Assembly: GCA_030550295.1 (NCBI GenBank)
Contig: JAUQPQ010000018.1
Location: 1-22,783, forward strand
Length of the DNA stretch: 22,783 nt
Direction: 5' to 3'
Origin: Chloroflexota bacterium
GTDB lineage: Bacteria > Chloroflexota > Dehalococcoidia > SM23-28-2 > HRBIN24
Positions 1-7,616 of the stretch are shown here, in pieces. The notes under the pieces are model-generated. The model did no database searches. It saw only the letters and a program-made list of their open reading frames with translations, and was not told the origin of the DNA. How positions within the stretch are numbered: the first letter of the stretch is position 1; the number at the start of each line of letters is the position of its first letter. Position numbers and translations under genes: made by a program.

Positions 1-203
1 TGCTAGTATCTCCAGTTCGGGTGAAAGATGCTCTGACCTTGACATCATCAAAAATGGAGTCTACAAGTGGAACCTCTTTTATGGTAGCCTACAAGGCTAC
101 TGTCACTTAAACGATTTAGGTTTTGGATGCGAAAGAGACCTGTCATCGTCTCCCGAGCTTCTTCAGGGTATCGTAGTGGTGTGGTGGAGTTATTCACTCC
201 CTA
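1..203. other. Left-edge stretch without a recognisable gene
   Basis: No convincing gene is seen here. One frame stays open from position 2 to a TAG at 227-229, but its translation has no recognisable motif, its composition is less GC-rich than the genes around it, and no start or ribosome binding site defines it. A perfect TTGACA lies at 39-44, with a weak TACAAG 17 bp further on at 62-67, so an upstream promoter is possible. The remaining subunits of the peptide transporter, if they exist, would be to the left of this window. Confidence 0.4.
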
Positions 204-232
204 TTGCGCCACGGCAGGGGAAAATGTAGAAT
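204..232 (+). promoter_or_regulatory. Candidate promoter of the peptide transporter ATPase genes
   Basis: TTGCGC (204-209) and TAGAAT (227-232) are separated by 17 bp. The -10 box matches consensus at five of six positions; the -35 box matches only TTG. Transcription would start near 239, giving a leader of about 28 nt that contains the GAGGTGAGG ribosome binding site at 251-259. Prediction by eye only. Confidence 0.35.
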
Positions 233-266
233 ACCCACGCTACAAATAGAGAGGTGAGGTGGTTTA

Positions 267-1274
267 GTGGCTGAGCCCCTTCTTCGGGTGCGCGACCTTT
301 GTACCTATTTCTATACCGATGATGGCGTTGTGAAAGCAGTGGACGGCGTATCTTATGACGTCCGGCCAGGGGAGATAGTGGGGTTGGTGGGTGAGTCGGG
401 TTGCGGGAAGACGGTGAGCGCCCTCTCCATAATGCGCCTTGTGCCTTCGCCTCCAGGGAGGATCGTTAAGGGAGAGATCTGGTTTGAAGGGGTCGACCTC
501 CTAAAGCTGGACGACGAAGGGATCAGGTCTGTTAGAGGCCATAAGATAGCTATGATCTTCCAGGAGCCCATGACCTCTCTCAACCCCGTGCTGACCATAG
601 GTCGTCAGATAATGGAGCCCCTTGAAATCCACTTGAAGATGGACAAGAAGCAGGCGCGGGCGCGGGCGATACAACTCCTTGAGATGGTAGGCATTCCCGA
701 TGCGAGCAGGCGGGTAGATCACTACCCCCACCAGTTCTCAGGGGGGATGCGCCAACGGGTAATGATCGCTATGGCGTTGGCATGTAGGCCTCGCCTCCTT
801 CTGGCCGATGAGCCCACCACGGCCTTGGATGTGACCATTCAGGCCCAGATCCTGGAACTGGTAAACCGCTTGACTCAGGAGCTGGGCACAGCTGTGATTA
901 TCATCACCCACAACTTAGGGGTGGTGGCACGGTATGCCCATAGGGTCAACGTCATGTACGCGGGTAAGCTTGTGGAATCGGCCCTGGCCATGGATCTCTA
1001 TCATAGGCCCCACCATCCGTATACCTTGGGCCTCTTGCGCTCTGTGCCGAGACTAGACGAGGGGCGTAAAACGAAGCTGGAGCCCATCGAGGGCTTTCCT
1101 CCCGACTTGGTGCACATGCCTCAAGGGTGTGCCTTCCATCCCCGTTGCCGCTTCCGGACAGAACGGTGTCTAGTGGAAGCGCCGCCCCTTATGGCTGTGG
1201 GCCATGAGCACTTGGTGGCGTGTTGGGAGTGGCAGCGGGTGATAAGTAACGCTGCTAGCGTAAGGGGGTCATAA
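267..1274 (+). CDS. dppD: Peptide ABC transporter ATP-binding protein, DppD/OppD type
   Basis: One of two cytoplasmic ATPase subunits that power import of di- or oligopeptides through a membrane permease pair. Residues 42-49 are the Walker A motif GESGCGKT, Q99 is the Q-loop, FSGGMRQ at 157-163 is the ABC signature, ADEP at 180-183 is Walker B and H215 is the switch histidine. The C-terminal oligopeptide-transporter extension carries four cysteines (C288, C294, C301, C319), the arrangement known to hold a 4Fe-4S cluster in some DppD proteins; cluster binding here is inferred. The GTG start is chosen because GAGGTGAGG sits just upstream and the protein begins as family members do. At 335 residues it is full length. 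The partner ATPase follows after 18 nt. No permease or binding-protein gene is in the window, and the dpp/opp choice (substrate size) cannot be made from sequence. Confidence 0.93.
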   Translation: MAEPLLRVRDLCTYFYTDDGVVKAVDGVSYDVRPGEIVGLVGESGCGKTVSALSIMRLVPSPPGRIVKGEIWFEGVDLLKLDDEGIRSVRGHKIAMIFQEPMTSLNPVLTIGRQIMEPLEIHLKMDKKQARARAIQLLEMVGIPDASRRVDHYPHQFSGGMRQRVMIAMALACRPRLLLADEPTTALDVTIQAQILELVNRLTQELGTAVIIITHNLGVVARYAHRVNVMYAGKLVESALAMDLYHRPHHPYTLGLLRSVPRLDEGRKTKLEPIEGFPPDLVHMPQGCAFHPRCRFRTERCLVEAPPLMAVGHEHLVACWEWQRVISNAASVRGS

Positions 1275-1292
1275 AGGCTGGGAGATTGGGCT

Positions 1293-2363
1293 ATGGCGGG
1301 AGCAACTGGGCCTAAGAACGTAAACGGCAACCAGGTCATCGTCTCCATAGAAGACGTCCGGGTGCACTTTCCTGTAACGGTAGGCATTATCCTCCAGCGA
1401 CGGATAGGAGTCATCAAGGCGGTAGATGGCGTCAGCATAGACATAATGAAGGGAGAAACCCTGGGCTTGGTGGGTGAGTCGGGCTGTGGCAAGACCACCT
1501 TGGGAAGGGTGGTCCTCATGCTGTACCGGCCCACCGGTGGGCGGATCATCTTCGAGGGGCAAGACCTCACCACTATGAAGCCAGGGGCCCTAAGGAAGAT
1601 GCGCCGCCATATGCAGATGATATTTCAGGACCCCTTTGCCTCCCTCAACCCGCGCATGACAGTAGGGAGCATTATAGCTGAGCCTTTGGTAATCCACGGC
1701 CTATGCAAGAACCGCAAGGAGAGGCGTGAGAGGGTGGAAGAGCTGATGCGCATCGTGGGGCTGAACCCCTTCTACGCTAACAGGTACCCTCACGAGTTCA
1801 GTGGTGGCCAGCGCCAGCGCATCGGCATCGCCAGGGCGTTGGCGGTGCAACCATCGTTCATCGTGGCCGATGAGCCTGTCTCTGCCCTAGATGTCTCCAT
1901 CCAGGCCCAGATCATTAATCTGCTGGAAGACCTTAAGGAACGGTTCGGCCTGACTTACCTTTTCATCGCCCACGACCTATCGGTGGTGCGCCACACGAGC
2001 AATCGGGTGGCAGTGATGTATTTGGGCAAACTTATGGAGCTGGCCGATAGGGACGAGCTGTATGCTAATCCCCTTCACCCCTATACCAAGGCCCTCCTTT
2101 CGGCTGTCCCGGTACCCGATCCGGCTGTGGAGGCGCGCCGCGAGCGCATCATCCTACAGGGGGAGATCCCCAGCCCCCTCAGGCCGCCGTCCGGCTGTGT
2201 GTTCCACACGAGGTGCCCCATCGCCATAGACGAATGCCGTACCCGCGTGCCCGAGTGGCGTAATGTAGGCACTCTAGAGCGCCCACGGTGGGTGGCGTGC
2301 CACAGGGTGGTGGGGGACCGTTTGGACGGCTGGCCAGAAGAAGGGAGAGCGCCCACCCCCTGA
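1293..2363 (+). CDS. dppF: Peptide ABC transporter ATP-binding protein, DppF/OppF type
   Basis: Second ATPase subunit, expected to pair with the preceding gene product in one heterodimeric peptide importer. Walker A GESGCGKT is at 61-68, the Q-loop at Q112, signature FSGGQRQ at 169-175, Walker B ADEP at 192-195 and the switch histidine at H227. Like its neighbour it has the C-terminal peptide-transporter extension with four cysteines (C302, C308, C315, C336). The ATG follows a GGGAG ribosome binding site at 1280-1284. The 356-residue length is usual for DppF/OppF. The two genes are 18 nt apart and surely co-transcribed. The gene runs toward lepA, which is convergent. Substrate is not predictable. 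Confidence 0.93.
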   Translation: MAGATGPKNVNGNQVIVSIEDVRVHFPVTVGIILQRRIGVIKAVDGVSIDIMKGETLGLVGESGCGKTTLGRVVLMLYRPTGGRIIFEGQDLTTMKPGALRKMRRHMQMIFQDPFASLNPRMTVGSIIAEPLVIHGLCKNRKERRERVEELMRIVGLNPFYANRYPHEFSGGQRQRIGIARALAVQPSFIVADEPVSALDVSIQAQIINLLEDLKERFGLTYLFIAHDLSVVRHTSNRVAVMYLGKLMELADRDELYANPLHPYTKALLSAVPVPDPAVEARRERIILQGEIPSPLRPPSGCVFHTRCPIAIDECRTRVPEWRNVGTLERPRWVACHRVVGDRLDGWPEEGRAPTP

Positions 2364-2531
2364 GGGGCCATAGGCCCCCTTCACCCCTCGCCCCAGAAAC
2401 GCCTCCACCCCACCCCTTGGAGAAAAAAGGCGAAATCCTAATATAATCGTCTATGTCCATTATTTTCGCCCCTACAAAGCTACAGGGCCGGCGTACATCT
2501 TGCCTCTTTTTATCGTTATGGTTAGCTATAG
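2364..2531. other. Convergent intergenic region with weak hairpins
   Basis: This gap separates the stops of dppF (+) and lepA (-). Directly after the dppF stop, GGGGCC (2364-2369) and GGCCCC (2373-2378) can form a short stem with a 3-nt loop. On the lepA strand, 2487-2470 can fold into a 7-bp stem (two G-U pairs) with a 4-nt loop. Neither is followed by a T-run, so they are at best weak or factor-assisted terminators. Confidence 0.3.
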
Positions 2532-4355
2532 TTATCGCTCTAGTTTGAGGAGGACGAGGAAGGCTTCTTGGGGGACCTCCACCCGGCCGATGCGGCGGAG
2601 GCGGGCTTTGCCCTCTTTCTGTTTTTCGAGGAGCTTCTTTTTGCGGGTGACGTCGCCCCCGTAGCATTTGGCCAGCACATTCTTCCGGAGGGGGCGGATC
2701 GTCTCTCTGGCTATCACCCTTCCTCCTATGGCGGCTTGGATGGCCACCTCGAATAGTTGCCTGGGTATGAGTTCCTTCAGCTTCTCCACCATGGCCCTGC
2801 CCACCTGGTAGGCCCGCTCCTGGGGCACTATCAGGCTGAGGGGATCAACGGGCTGCTGATTAACCAGGATGTCTAACTTCACGAGCTTCCCAGGCCGATA
2901 ATCGGCGAAGGAGTAGTCCATGCTAGCGTAACCCTGGGTCCGGGCCTTGAGCTGGTCGTAGAAATCCACCAGCATTTCAGACAACGGCATGTCGTACTGG
3001 AGGATGACCCTCCTTTCCCCCTGGCGTACTTGAGGCCCTTGGTCTAGGTACTCCATCTTTTGAAACTTGCCCCGGCGCGAGACGACCAGGTCCATGATGG
3101 CACCTATGTACCTTTCGGGAGTGATGATGGAGATCTCCATCCATGGTTCACGGATCTCAGCGATCCGCTGGGGTGGAGGCAGTTGGGCAGCGGTGCGCAC
3201 GGGGATCTCACGCCCAGCGGAGTCGATGACCCGGTACTCTACGCTAGGGGAGGTGATCAGGATGTTGAGACCAAACTCCCGCTCTAGGCGCTCCTGGACG
3301 ATGTCCATGTGTAGGAGGCCCAAAAAACCGCACCGGAAGCCTGGCCCTAAGGCCTCGGAGCTTTCTGGCTCAAAAGAGAGGGCGGCATCGTTGAGGCGTA
3401 GCTTCTCTAGGGCGTCGCGCAGGTTCTGGTAATCTTCCGCCTCAGCTGGATAGAGGCCTGCAAATACCATGGGTTTAGGGGGCCGGTAGCCCGGCAAAGG
3501 CTCGCTTGCCGGTTCTTGGGCCGAGGTGATGGTATCACCTACTCGGCAGTCCTGGACACTTTTGAGGCCGGTGGCTACATAGCCTACTTCTCCCGTTTCC
3601 AGGGCAGGGCAGGGGGTAAGGTAAGGCCGGAAGTAGCCTATCTCCAGGGGATCCAAGGAGGCACCAGTAGCCATGAGACGGAGGGGCTGGGGGGAAGTAA
3701 GGCGTCCATCTACTACCCGAACGTAGGCGATGACCCCTTTAAATGGGTCGTACTTGGAATCGAAGACCAAGGCTCTTAAGGGGCCCTCGGTACGGCCTCC
3801 TGGAGGGGGGATTCGATGGATCACCTCCTCCAAGAGCTCTTTCACCCCTGTGCCCTCTTTGGCCGAGATAAACAGGATCTCATCATGGCGGAACCCCAGG
3901 GTGTCGCATAGCTCCTGGGCTACCCTTTGAGGCTCTGCTCCAGGCAGATCTATCTTATTTACCACCGGGATAATAGTGAGGTTCTGATCCAGGGCCTGAA
4001 GGAAGTTGGCCAGGGTCTGGGCCTGAATGCCCTGGGAGGCGTCCACCAGGAGGATGGCCCCTTCGCAAGCGGCCAGGGCCCGAGAGACCTCATAGGTGAA
4101 GTCCACGTGCCCGGGGGTATCGATGAGGTTGAGCTGGTATTGGGAGCCATCCTGGGCCGTGTACCACATGCGTACAGCCGATGCCTTTATAGTGATACCC
4201 CTCTCCCTCTCCAGCTCCATGTCATCGAGGACGAGGCCACCCATCTCCCTGGCAGGCAACGTGCCTGTGATCTCCAGCATGCGGTCGGCCAGGGTGGACT
4301 TGCCGTGATCGATATGGGCAACGATGCAGAAGTTACGTATACGCCACCTGTCCAT
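2532..4355 (-). CDS. lepA: Elongation factor 4 (LepA), ribosome-associated GTPase
   Basis: Translation GTPase related to EF-G that acts on ribosomes and has been linked to back-translocation and to 30S assembly. The GTPase motifs are clear: G1 AHIDHGKST at 13-21, RGIT at 52-55, DTPGH at 79-83 and NKID at 133-136. EF-G-like domains follow, and the LepA-specific C-terminal domain includes YGGDVTRKKKLLEKQKEGKA and ends in an EVPQEAFL-like segment. At 607 residues it is full length. The start MDRWRIRNFC matches the conserved LepA N terminus. It is transcribed alone, divergent from the small gene at 4532. A TATACT on the minus strand (4394-4389) could be its -10 box. Nothing is unusual in its catalytic residues. 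Confidence 0.97.
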   Translation of the reverse strand: MDRWRIRNFCIVAHIDHGKSTLADRMLEITGTLPAREMGGLVLDDMELERERGITIKASAVRMWYTAQDGSQYQLNLIDTPGHVDFTYEVSRALAACEGAILLVDASQGIQAQTLANFLQALDQNLTIIPVVNKIDLPGAEPQRVAQELCDTLGFRHDEILFISAKEGTGVKELLEEVIHRIPPPGGRTEGPLRALVFDSKYDPFKGVIAYVRVVDGRLTSPQPLRLMATGASLDPLEIGYFRPYLTPCPALETGEVGYVATGLKSVQDCRVGDTITSAQEPASEPLPGYRPPKPMVFAGLYPAEAEDYQNLRDALEKLRLNDAALSFEPESSEALGPGFRCGFLGLLHMDIVQERLEREFGLNILITSPSVEYRVIDSAGREIPVRTAAQLPPPQRIAEIREPWMEISIITPERYIGAIMDLVVSRRGKFQKMEYLDQGPQVRQGERRVILQYDMPLSEMLVDFYDQLKARTQGYASMDYSFADYRPGKLVKLDILVNQQPVDPLSLIVPQERAYQVGRAMVEKLKELIPRQLFEVAIQAAIGGRVIARETIRPLRKNVLAKCYGGDVTRKKKLLEKQKEGKARLRRIGRVEVPQEAFLVLLKLER

Positions 4356-4531
4356 CCGCTGCCCATCTTAACACCTACCACCCCTCCAGTATAGATTACC
4401 TTAGTGCTATCTAAGCCTCACCTAAGCCTAGCTCTAGATTCCTTAGTATACTAACATATCTCTGCTGGGGGGTTGTAAGGGGGGCAAGAGGTACTAGACT
4501 AAGCCTTAGTTAGGGCTATAATAGGTAGCAG
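4356..4531. promoter_or_regulatory. Divergent promoter region between lepA and the RAMA-like gene
   Basis: This AT-richer spacer serves two divergent genes. Toward the right, TAGACT (4495-4500) and TATAAT (4517-4522) form a good promoter with a 16-bp spacer. Toward lepA, TATACT at 4394-4389 is a possible -10 with no clear -35. The region also holds three exact CTAAGCCT copies, further CTTAG inversions and a perfect 12-bp palindrome TTAGTATACTAA at 4443-4454. Confidence 0.6.
4411..4506 (+). repeat. Three copies of the octamer CTAAGCCT in the divergent promoter region
   Basis: Exact CTAAGCCT copies start at 4411, 4422 and 4499. The first two are 11 bp apart, about one helical turn. A CTTAG at 4400-4404 continues that 11-bp phase in inverted orientation, and another lies at 4442-4446. 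The third copy is part of a near-perfect palindrome CTAAGCCTTAG (4499-4509) that overlaps the last -35 bases and the spacer of the rightward promoter. This layout is typical of operator sites, but no regulator is identified. Confidence 0.6.
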
Positions 4532-4906
4532 ATGGTGTCGATGGAGGAGCTGAGGCGGCTTGTGGCCTTGGCCCGGTCATCGCTGGAGCTGTTGGAGTGG
4601 AGGCTCCAGCAGATGGAGGGCGAGGAGCGAGAGCGGGAGAAGGCGGGGGAGCTGGTTTTCCCTCTGGCGGTGGTGGGAGAGGCTGGCAGAAGGCAGTATC
4701 GGGGCCTCCTCTACTCTGATGGGACGATAGAGGTGGAGGGTAGACGCTACCCGAGCCCTTCAGCGGCGGCGGTGGCCCTTTTGGGTTATGCCCAGAACGG
4801 CTGGCGCTTCTGGCGTTATAGGGATGCTTTGGGCGTGATGCGCCCTATAGACCGTCTGAGGGAATTGGGGCTCTTTCCCGGGAGGAAGACGCGCCGCCGC
4901 CTTTAG
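4532..4906 (+). CDS. Small RAMA/DUF4357-like domain protein
   Basis: A 124-residue protein of unknown function. Residues 5-38 are rich in Leu, Glu and Arg and probably form a helix or short coiled coil. Residues 56-112 resemble the RAMA/DUF4357 module found with restriction-modification methylases: a short beta segment, then SPSAAA at 75-80 and NGWRFW at 89-94, then a basic tail ending KTRRRL. That family is proposed to recognise DNA; a DNA-binding role here is inferred. No methylase or nuclease gene is adjacent, so it is a stand-alone copy. TATAAT at 4517-4522 puts the predicted transcript start within a few bases of the ATG, and no ribosome binding site is visible. A second ATG at 4541 is possible. 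Its TAG overlaps the convergent gene's stop by 3 nt. Confidence 0.75.
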   Translation: MVSMEELRRLVALARSSLELLEWRLQQMEGEEREREKAGELVFPLAVVGEAGRRQYRGLLYSDGTIEVEGRRYPSPSAAAVALLGYAQNGWRFWRYRDALGVMRPIDRLRELGLFPGRKTRRRL

Positions 4907-5118
4907 CCGGGCGGCCCTCCTCCCAGCATGACGTTTACGGGGCCGTGCTCCCGGATGCCGTCAGGATCGATGGTGGCTAATAGGCGGCCATCGCGGCCGT
5001 AGATGCGGGCCTCTACCATGACGTTGCCATTGGGCAGACGCTCCACGGTGAGGAGGACTTCGCCTGAAGCATCGGTTATCTCAAGGCGGCGGTATTGTTC
5101 ACGCCCTATCTCTATCAC
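4903..5118 (-). CDS. Hypothetical 71-residue protein, last gene of the galU operon
   Basis: I do not recognise this protein. It is small, without membrane segment or signal peptide, and its alternating pattern (RRLEITDASGEVLLTVERL, then NVMVEARIYGRDGRLLATI) suggests a mostly beta fold. It ends in a flexible Gly/Pro tail. The GTG start is supported by AGGAGG on the minus strand at 5130-5125, a strong ribosome binding site at good spacing. It begins 23 nt after the reductase gene and is almost certainly in the same transcript. The TAA stop overlaps the convergent gene's TAG (4903-4906 reads TTAG on the plus strand). No function can be proposed. Confidence 0.65.
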   Translation of the reverse strand: MIEIGREQYRRLEITDASGEVLLTVERLPNGNVMVEARIYGRDGRLLATIDPDGIREHGPVNVMLGGGPPG

Positions 5119-5141
5119 GATGGTACCTCCTGCCTATGGGC

Positions 5142-5939
5142 TTAGATCATCACCAAGTCCTCGCCCCCGTCTACACATATGACGTTGCCAGTAAGCCAGG
5201 GGGACTCCTCCTGGGAGAGGGCAGCGATAGCCTTGGCCACGTCTTCAGGTGTGGTGATGCGGCCACCAGGATTGTGCAATTGGGCATATTCCAGCATCTG
5301 CTCGTGGCCGGGGATCTTGCGCAGGGCTGGGGTATCGGTAACTCCTGCTTGGATGGCGTTGACTGCGACGCCCTTGGAGGCGAGCTCCACGGCCAGGTGT
5401 TTCACATGGTATTCGAGGGCAGCTTTAGCTGCCCCTACGGGCCCATATGTGGGGTAGACGCGGTGGGATCCAGCGCTCGTCATGGCGAAGATCTTGCTGC
5501 CCGGGCCGAGGAGGCCACGGTAGTACATGTCTTGGACCCAGTAGACCAGGCTATGGGCCATGACGTCTAATGTCATTTCCATCTGGGAGCGGGTGACCGC
5601 CTCCTGTTGCGATTCCGGGACGTAGGCCCTAAGGGTGCCAAAGGCCAGGGAGTGCATGAACACCTTTATGTACTCGCCAGGGGGCAAACGTTCCTGTATG
5701 GAGTCAAGCACTCGCTGCCTCTTAGCGTCGTCGGCGGCGTTGGTGTTGAAGAAGATGGCCTGACAGCCCAAGTCATGTATGCGGTCTATAACCCTTTGGG
5801 CGTTGGGCAAGGTAGCTCGTAAGTCCAGATGGACGCCGAAGATGTTCATGCCGTGGCGCGCCAGCTCGATCGCCGTAGCTGCCCCATGGCCGCTAGAAGC
5901 CCCCAAGATCAGGGCCCATTTCCCTTTTAGCCCTGTCAT
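5142..5939 (-). CDS. Enoyl-ACP reductase-like SDR protein (FabL/FabI type)
   Basis: NAD(P)H-dependent short-chain dehydrogenase/reductase, probably reducing enoyl-ACP in the last step of fatty acid elongation. With the ATG at 5939 the protein has 265 residues. GASSGHG at 13-19 is the nucleotide-binding glycine motif. The active site is Ser155, Tyr165 and Lys172 with Y-x6-K spacing, which marks FabI/FabL enoyl reductases rather than ordinary SDRs (Y-x3-K). The C-terminal half (AVNAIQAGVTDTPALRKIPG, then TGNVICVDGGEDLV) resembles Bacillus FabL. An in-frame upstream start at 5993 would add 18 residues without similarity; I prefer 5939 because it overlaps the preceding stop as ATGA and removes that extension. 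Substrate specificity (FabL versus another SDR) is inferred. Confidence 0.8.
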   Translation of the reverse strand: MTGLKGKWALILGASSGHGAATAIELARHGMNIFGVHLDLRATLPNAQRVIDRIHDLGCQAIFFNTNAADDAKRQRVLDSIQERLPPGEYIKVFMHSLAFGTLRAYVPESQQEAVTRSQMEMTLDVMAHSLVYWVQDMYYRGLLGPGSKIFAMTSAGSHRVYPTYGPVGAAKAALEYHVKHLAVELASKGVAVNAIQAGVTDTPALRKIPGHEQMLEYAQLHNPGGRITTPEDVAKAIAALSQEESPWLTGNVICVDGGEDLVMI

Positions 5940-6652
5940 GGCTCTCCGCCCCCTCTCAGCTGGTCTGACGCCTCCATGGCTGCCAGGATACACCCGTGGA
6001 GGGTCTGGGCCAGCGGTATACGGTCGTATGTTGGGTTCAAGTCCCCTACTGGAGGCAACAATATCAGGGATCCCCCTTGTAGGGCAAGCTCTGCCGCCAC
6101 CGCTGCTCCGCCAGGACTGCGGGCAAAGACTTGTGCCTTAAGGCCCAGGCCTTCGTTTAGGTAGGCGTGGAAGGTCAGTCTAGGCCCGTAGGCTTCTATA
6201 TAGGGGGAGAAGGGATGGGGGCAGGCAAGGACCACGCCCCTTGCCCCAAACCCGGTTATCAGGACCTCGGACCAGGGATGGCCATTAGGTTCTGGGAGCC
6301 ACCAGTACCGGTGGAAGTGCTCCAGACCTTCCACCCCCGGGACAGGGACGTCGGGGTAGGCGAAGATAACGGCTATCCCTCCTCGTTGCAGGAAGCGTAA
6401 GGCCTCCATTCGTCGTAGCTGGAGGAGTTGGGCCAAAGAGATATGGTCGTGCGTGCTGGGGCCATTGAAGACTTTTCTGCCGTCGAACGCCTCAAGGCCA
6501 GTTTCTCCGGCCACCACCTGTGCCACCTCTGCCGTTGCAGATTGCGCCTCCACCACCAGCACTTCGTAGTCGAAAAGAGAGGGGGCAGCCAGGAAGGGGT
6601 AGTTGTCAAAATCGGGATGGGGGAGGGGGATGCCCAAAATGAGGGCGCGCAT
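5936..6652 (-). CDS. Hypothetical 238-residue protein in the galU operon
   Basis: I do not recognise this protein. It looks soluble, with no signal peptide or membrane helix. It starts MRALILGIPLPHPDFDNYPF and continues with FDYEVLVVEA, a pattern of beta strands and loops. Further on it has a GPSTHDHISL segment, an Arg/Leu-rich helix (residues 76-90), a GGIAVIFAYP strand and a Trp/Pro-rich HFHRYWWLPEP loop. The C-terminal third has another strand, GGSLILLPPVGDLNP, and a final helix. The overall impression is an alpha/beta fold. It starts 1 nt after galU stops and overlaps the reductase start by ATGA, so it is translated with them. No clear ribosome binding site is present, which fits coupling to galU. 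No function is proposed. Confidence 0.7.
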   Translation of the reverse strand: MRALILGIPLPHPDFDNYPFLAAPSLFDYEVLVVEAQSATAEVAQVVAGETGLEAFDGRKVFNGPSTHDHISLAQLLQLRRMEALRFLQRGGIAVIFAYPDVPVPGVEGLEHFHRYWWLPEPNGHPWSEVLITGFGARGVVLACPHPFSPYIEAYGPRLTFHAYLNEGLGLKAQVFARSPGGAAVAAELALQGGSLILLPPVGDLNPTYDRIPLAQTLHGCILAAMEASDQLRGGGEP

Positions 6653-6653
6653 C

Positions 6654-7523
6654 TCAGGGTAGGCGTTCTAGCTCGCCCAAGAGGCGACGGGCCTGGGCAG
6701 ACCATTTAGGATGGGTGAGGGCCAAATGCAGGGAACCCATCAGCAGGCCCATAAGGTTGCCCACGTCCAGCCATTTCCCAGGGAGGGCAGAAGCATATAC
6801 AGGCAGATGCTGACAGAGGAGATTAATAGCATCGGTCAGCCAGACCTCGCCACCACGACCGGGAGGGGTCTTTTGGAGGAAAGGGAAAATCTGGGGAGTA
6901 AGGACCATGCGCCCCACCATGGCCAAGTGAGATGGTATCTCGTGGGGGGATGGCTTTTCCACCGCCCGATTCACCCGGAAGAGGTTATCACCCTCCTGTG
7001 AGGCGTCGATGAGGCCGTAGCGGTGGGCATCTTGTGGGGGCACTGGTGCCACGCCCAGGACAGGGGCCTTGCACTGCTCATACAACGTGACTAGGTGGGC
7101 AATGGCTGGCTCCTCTCCCACCACGATGTCGTCGGGATAGAAGAGGGCAAAAGGGTCATTACCAATGAGGGGCCGTGCCTGCAAAAGGGCATGGCCTGTG
7201 CCGAGACGCTCATGCTGATAAACGAAGCAGAAAGAGGCGAGCGAGGAGAGGCGGCTCACTTCCCTGAGGGAGTCTTCGTCGCCTTTAGCGGCCAAGGCCT
7301 GCTCCAGCTCTGGTGCCGGCGAGAAGTGGTGGGCGATAGACTCCTTGCCCGCTGAGATGACCACAATGAGCTCTCTGATGCCTGCAGCCACCGCCTCCTC
7401 AGCCACGTACTGGATAATGGGCCTGTCTAAAAGGGGCAGCATCTCTTTGGGGACGGCCTTGGTCGCAGGGAGAAGGCGCGTGCCGAAACCAGCTGCCAGG
7501 ATTACGCCCTTTCGCACCGTCAT
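6654..7523 (-). CDS. galU: UTP--glucose-1-phosphate uridylyltransferase
   Basis: Makes UDP-glucose from UTP and glucose-1-phosphate, a precursor for polysaccharides and glycolipids. The N terminus GVILAAGFGTRLLPATKAVP is the nucleotide-binding signature of the family, followed by KEMLPLLDRPIIQY. HERLGTGHA near 104-112, the YPDDI metal/nucleotide site, EKPS near 190 and GKWLDVGN near the C terminus are all in the expected order. The family motif GEIQLTDAI appears here as GEVWLTDAI. At 289 residues it is full length. It is the first gene of the minus-strand operon, diverging from the SRP RNA. No ribosome binding site is evident. A paralogous sugar-nucleotide transferase (such as RfbA type) is unlikely given the GalU signature. 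Confidence 0.92.
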   Translation of the reverse strand: MTVRKGVILAAGFGTRLLPATKAVPKEMLPLLDRPIIQYVAEEAVAAGIRELIVVISAGKESIAHHFSPAPELEQALAAKGDEDSLREVSRLSSLASFCFVYQHERLGTGHALLQARPLIGNDPFALFYPDDIVVGEEPAIAHLVTLYEQCKAPVLGVAPVPPQDAHRYGLIDASQEGDNLFRVNRAVEKPSPHEIPSHLAMVGRMVLTPQIFPFLQKTPPGRGGEVWLTDAINLLCQHLPVYASALPGKWLDVGNLMGLLMGSLHLALTHPKWSAQARRLLGELERLP

Positions 7524-7543
7524 GGTAGTTCAGTGCGGGGGCA

Positions 7544-7573
7544 ATTCTACACCACCTTTCCACATACGAACAA
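7544..7573 (-). promoter_or_regulatory. Candidate galU promoter
   Basis: On the minus strand TTGTTC (7573-7568) and TAGAAT (7549-7544) are 18 bp apart. The -10 matches five of six consensus bases; the -35 only three. It would give a leader of about 14 nt. It lies back to back with the stronger SRP RNA promoter. Confidence 0.3.
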
Positions 7574-7581
7574 GGCCGGGG

Positions 7582-7609
7582 TTGACAGAATGTACAGGCT
7601 GGCTAAGGT
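7582..7609 (+). promoter_or_regulatory. SRP RNA promoter
   Basis: Perfect TTGACA at 7582-7587, 16-bp spacer, then TAAGGT at 7604-7609, which keeps the three most important -10 positions (T1, A2, T6). The predicted start near 7616 agrees with the 5' end of the SRP RNA derived independently from its terminal stem (7617). Confidence 0.6.
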
Positions 7610-7616
7610 GAATAAA

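Noticed and set aside
2..229. Open frame at the left edge as the end of an upstream gene
   Set aside because: The translation has no recognisable motif and its composition is unlike the neighbouring genes; probably chance.
2417..2447. TATAAT at 2442-2447 with TTGGAG upstream, a possible plus-strand promoter firing antisense into lepA
   Set aside because: Spacer is 19 bp and the -35 is weak; it lies in an AT-rich convergent gap and no gene or RNA structure follows.
5940..5993. Longer N terminus for the FabL-like reductase
   Set aside because: The extra 18 residues show no similarity to the family, and the ATG at 5939 gives a normal coupled ATGA start.
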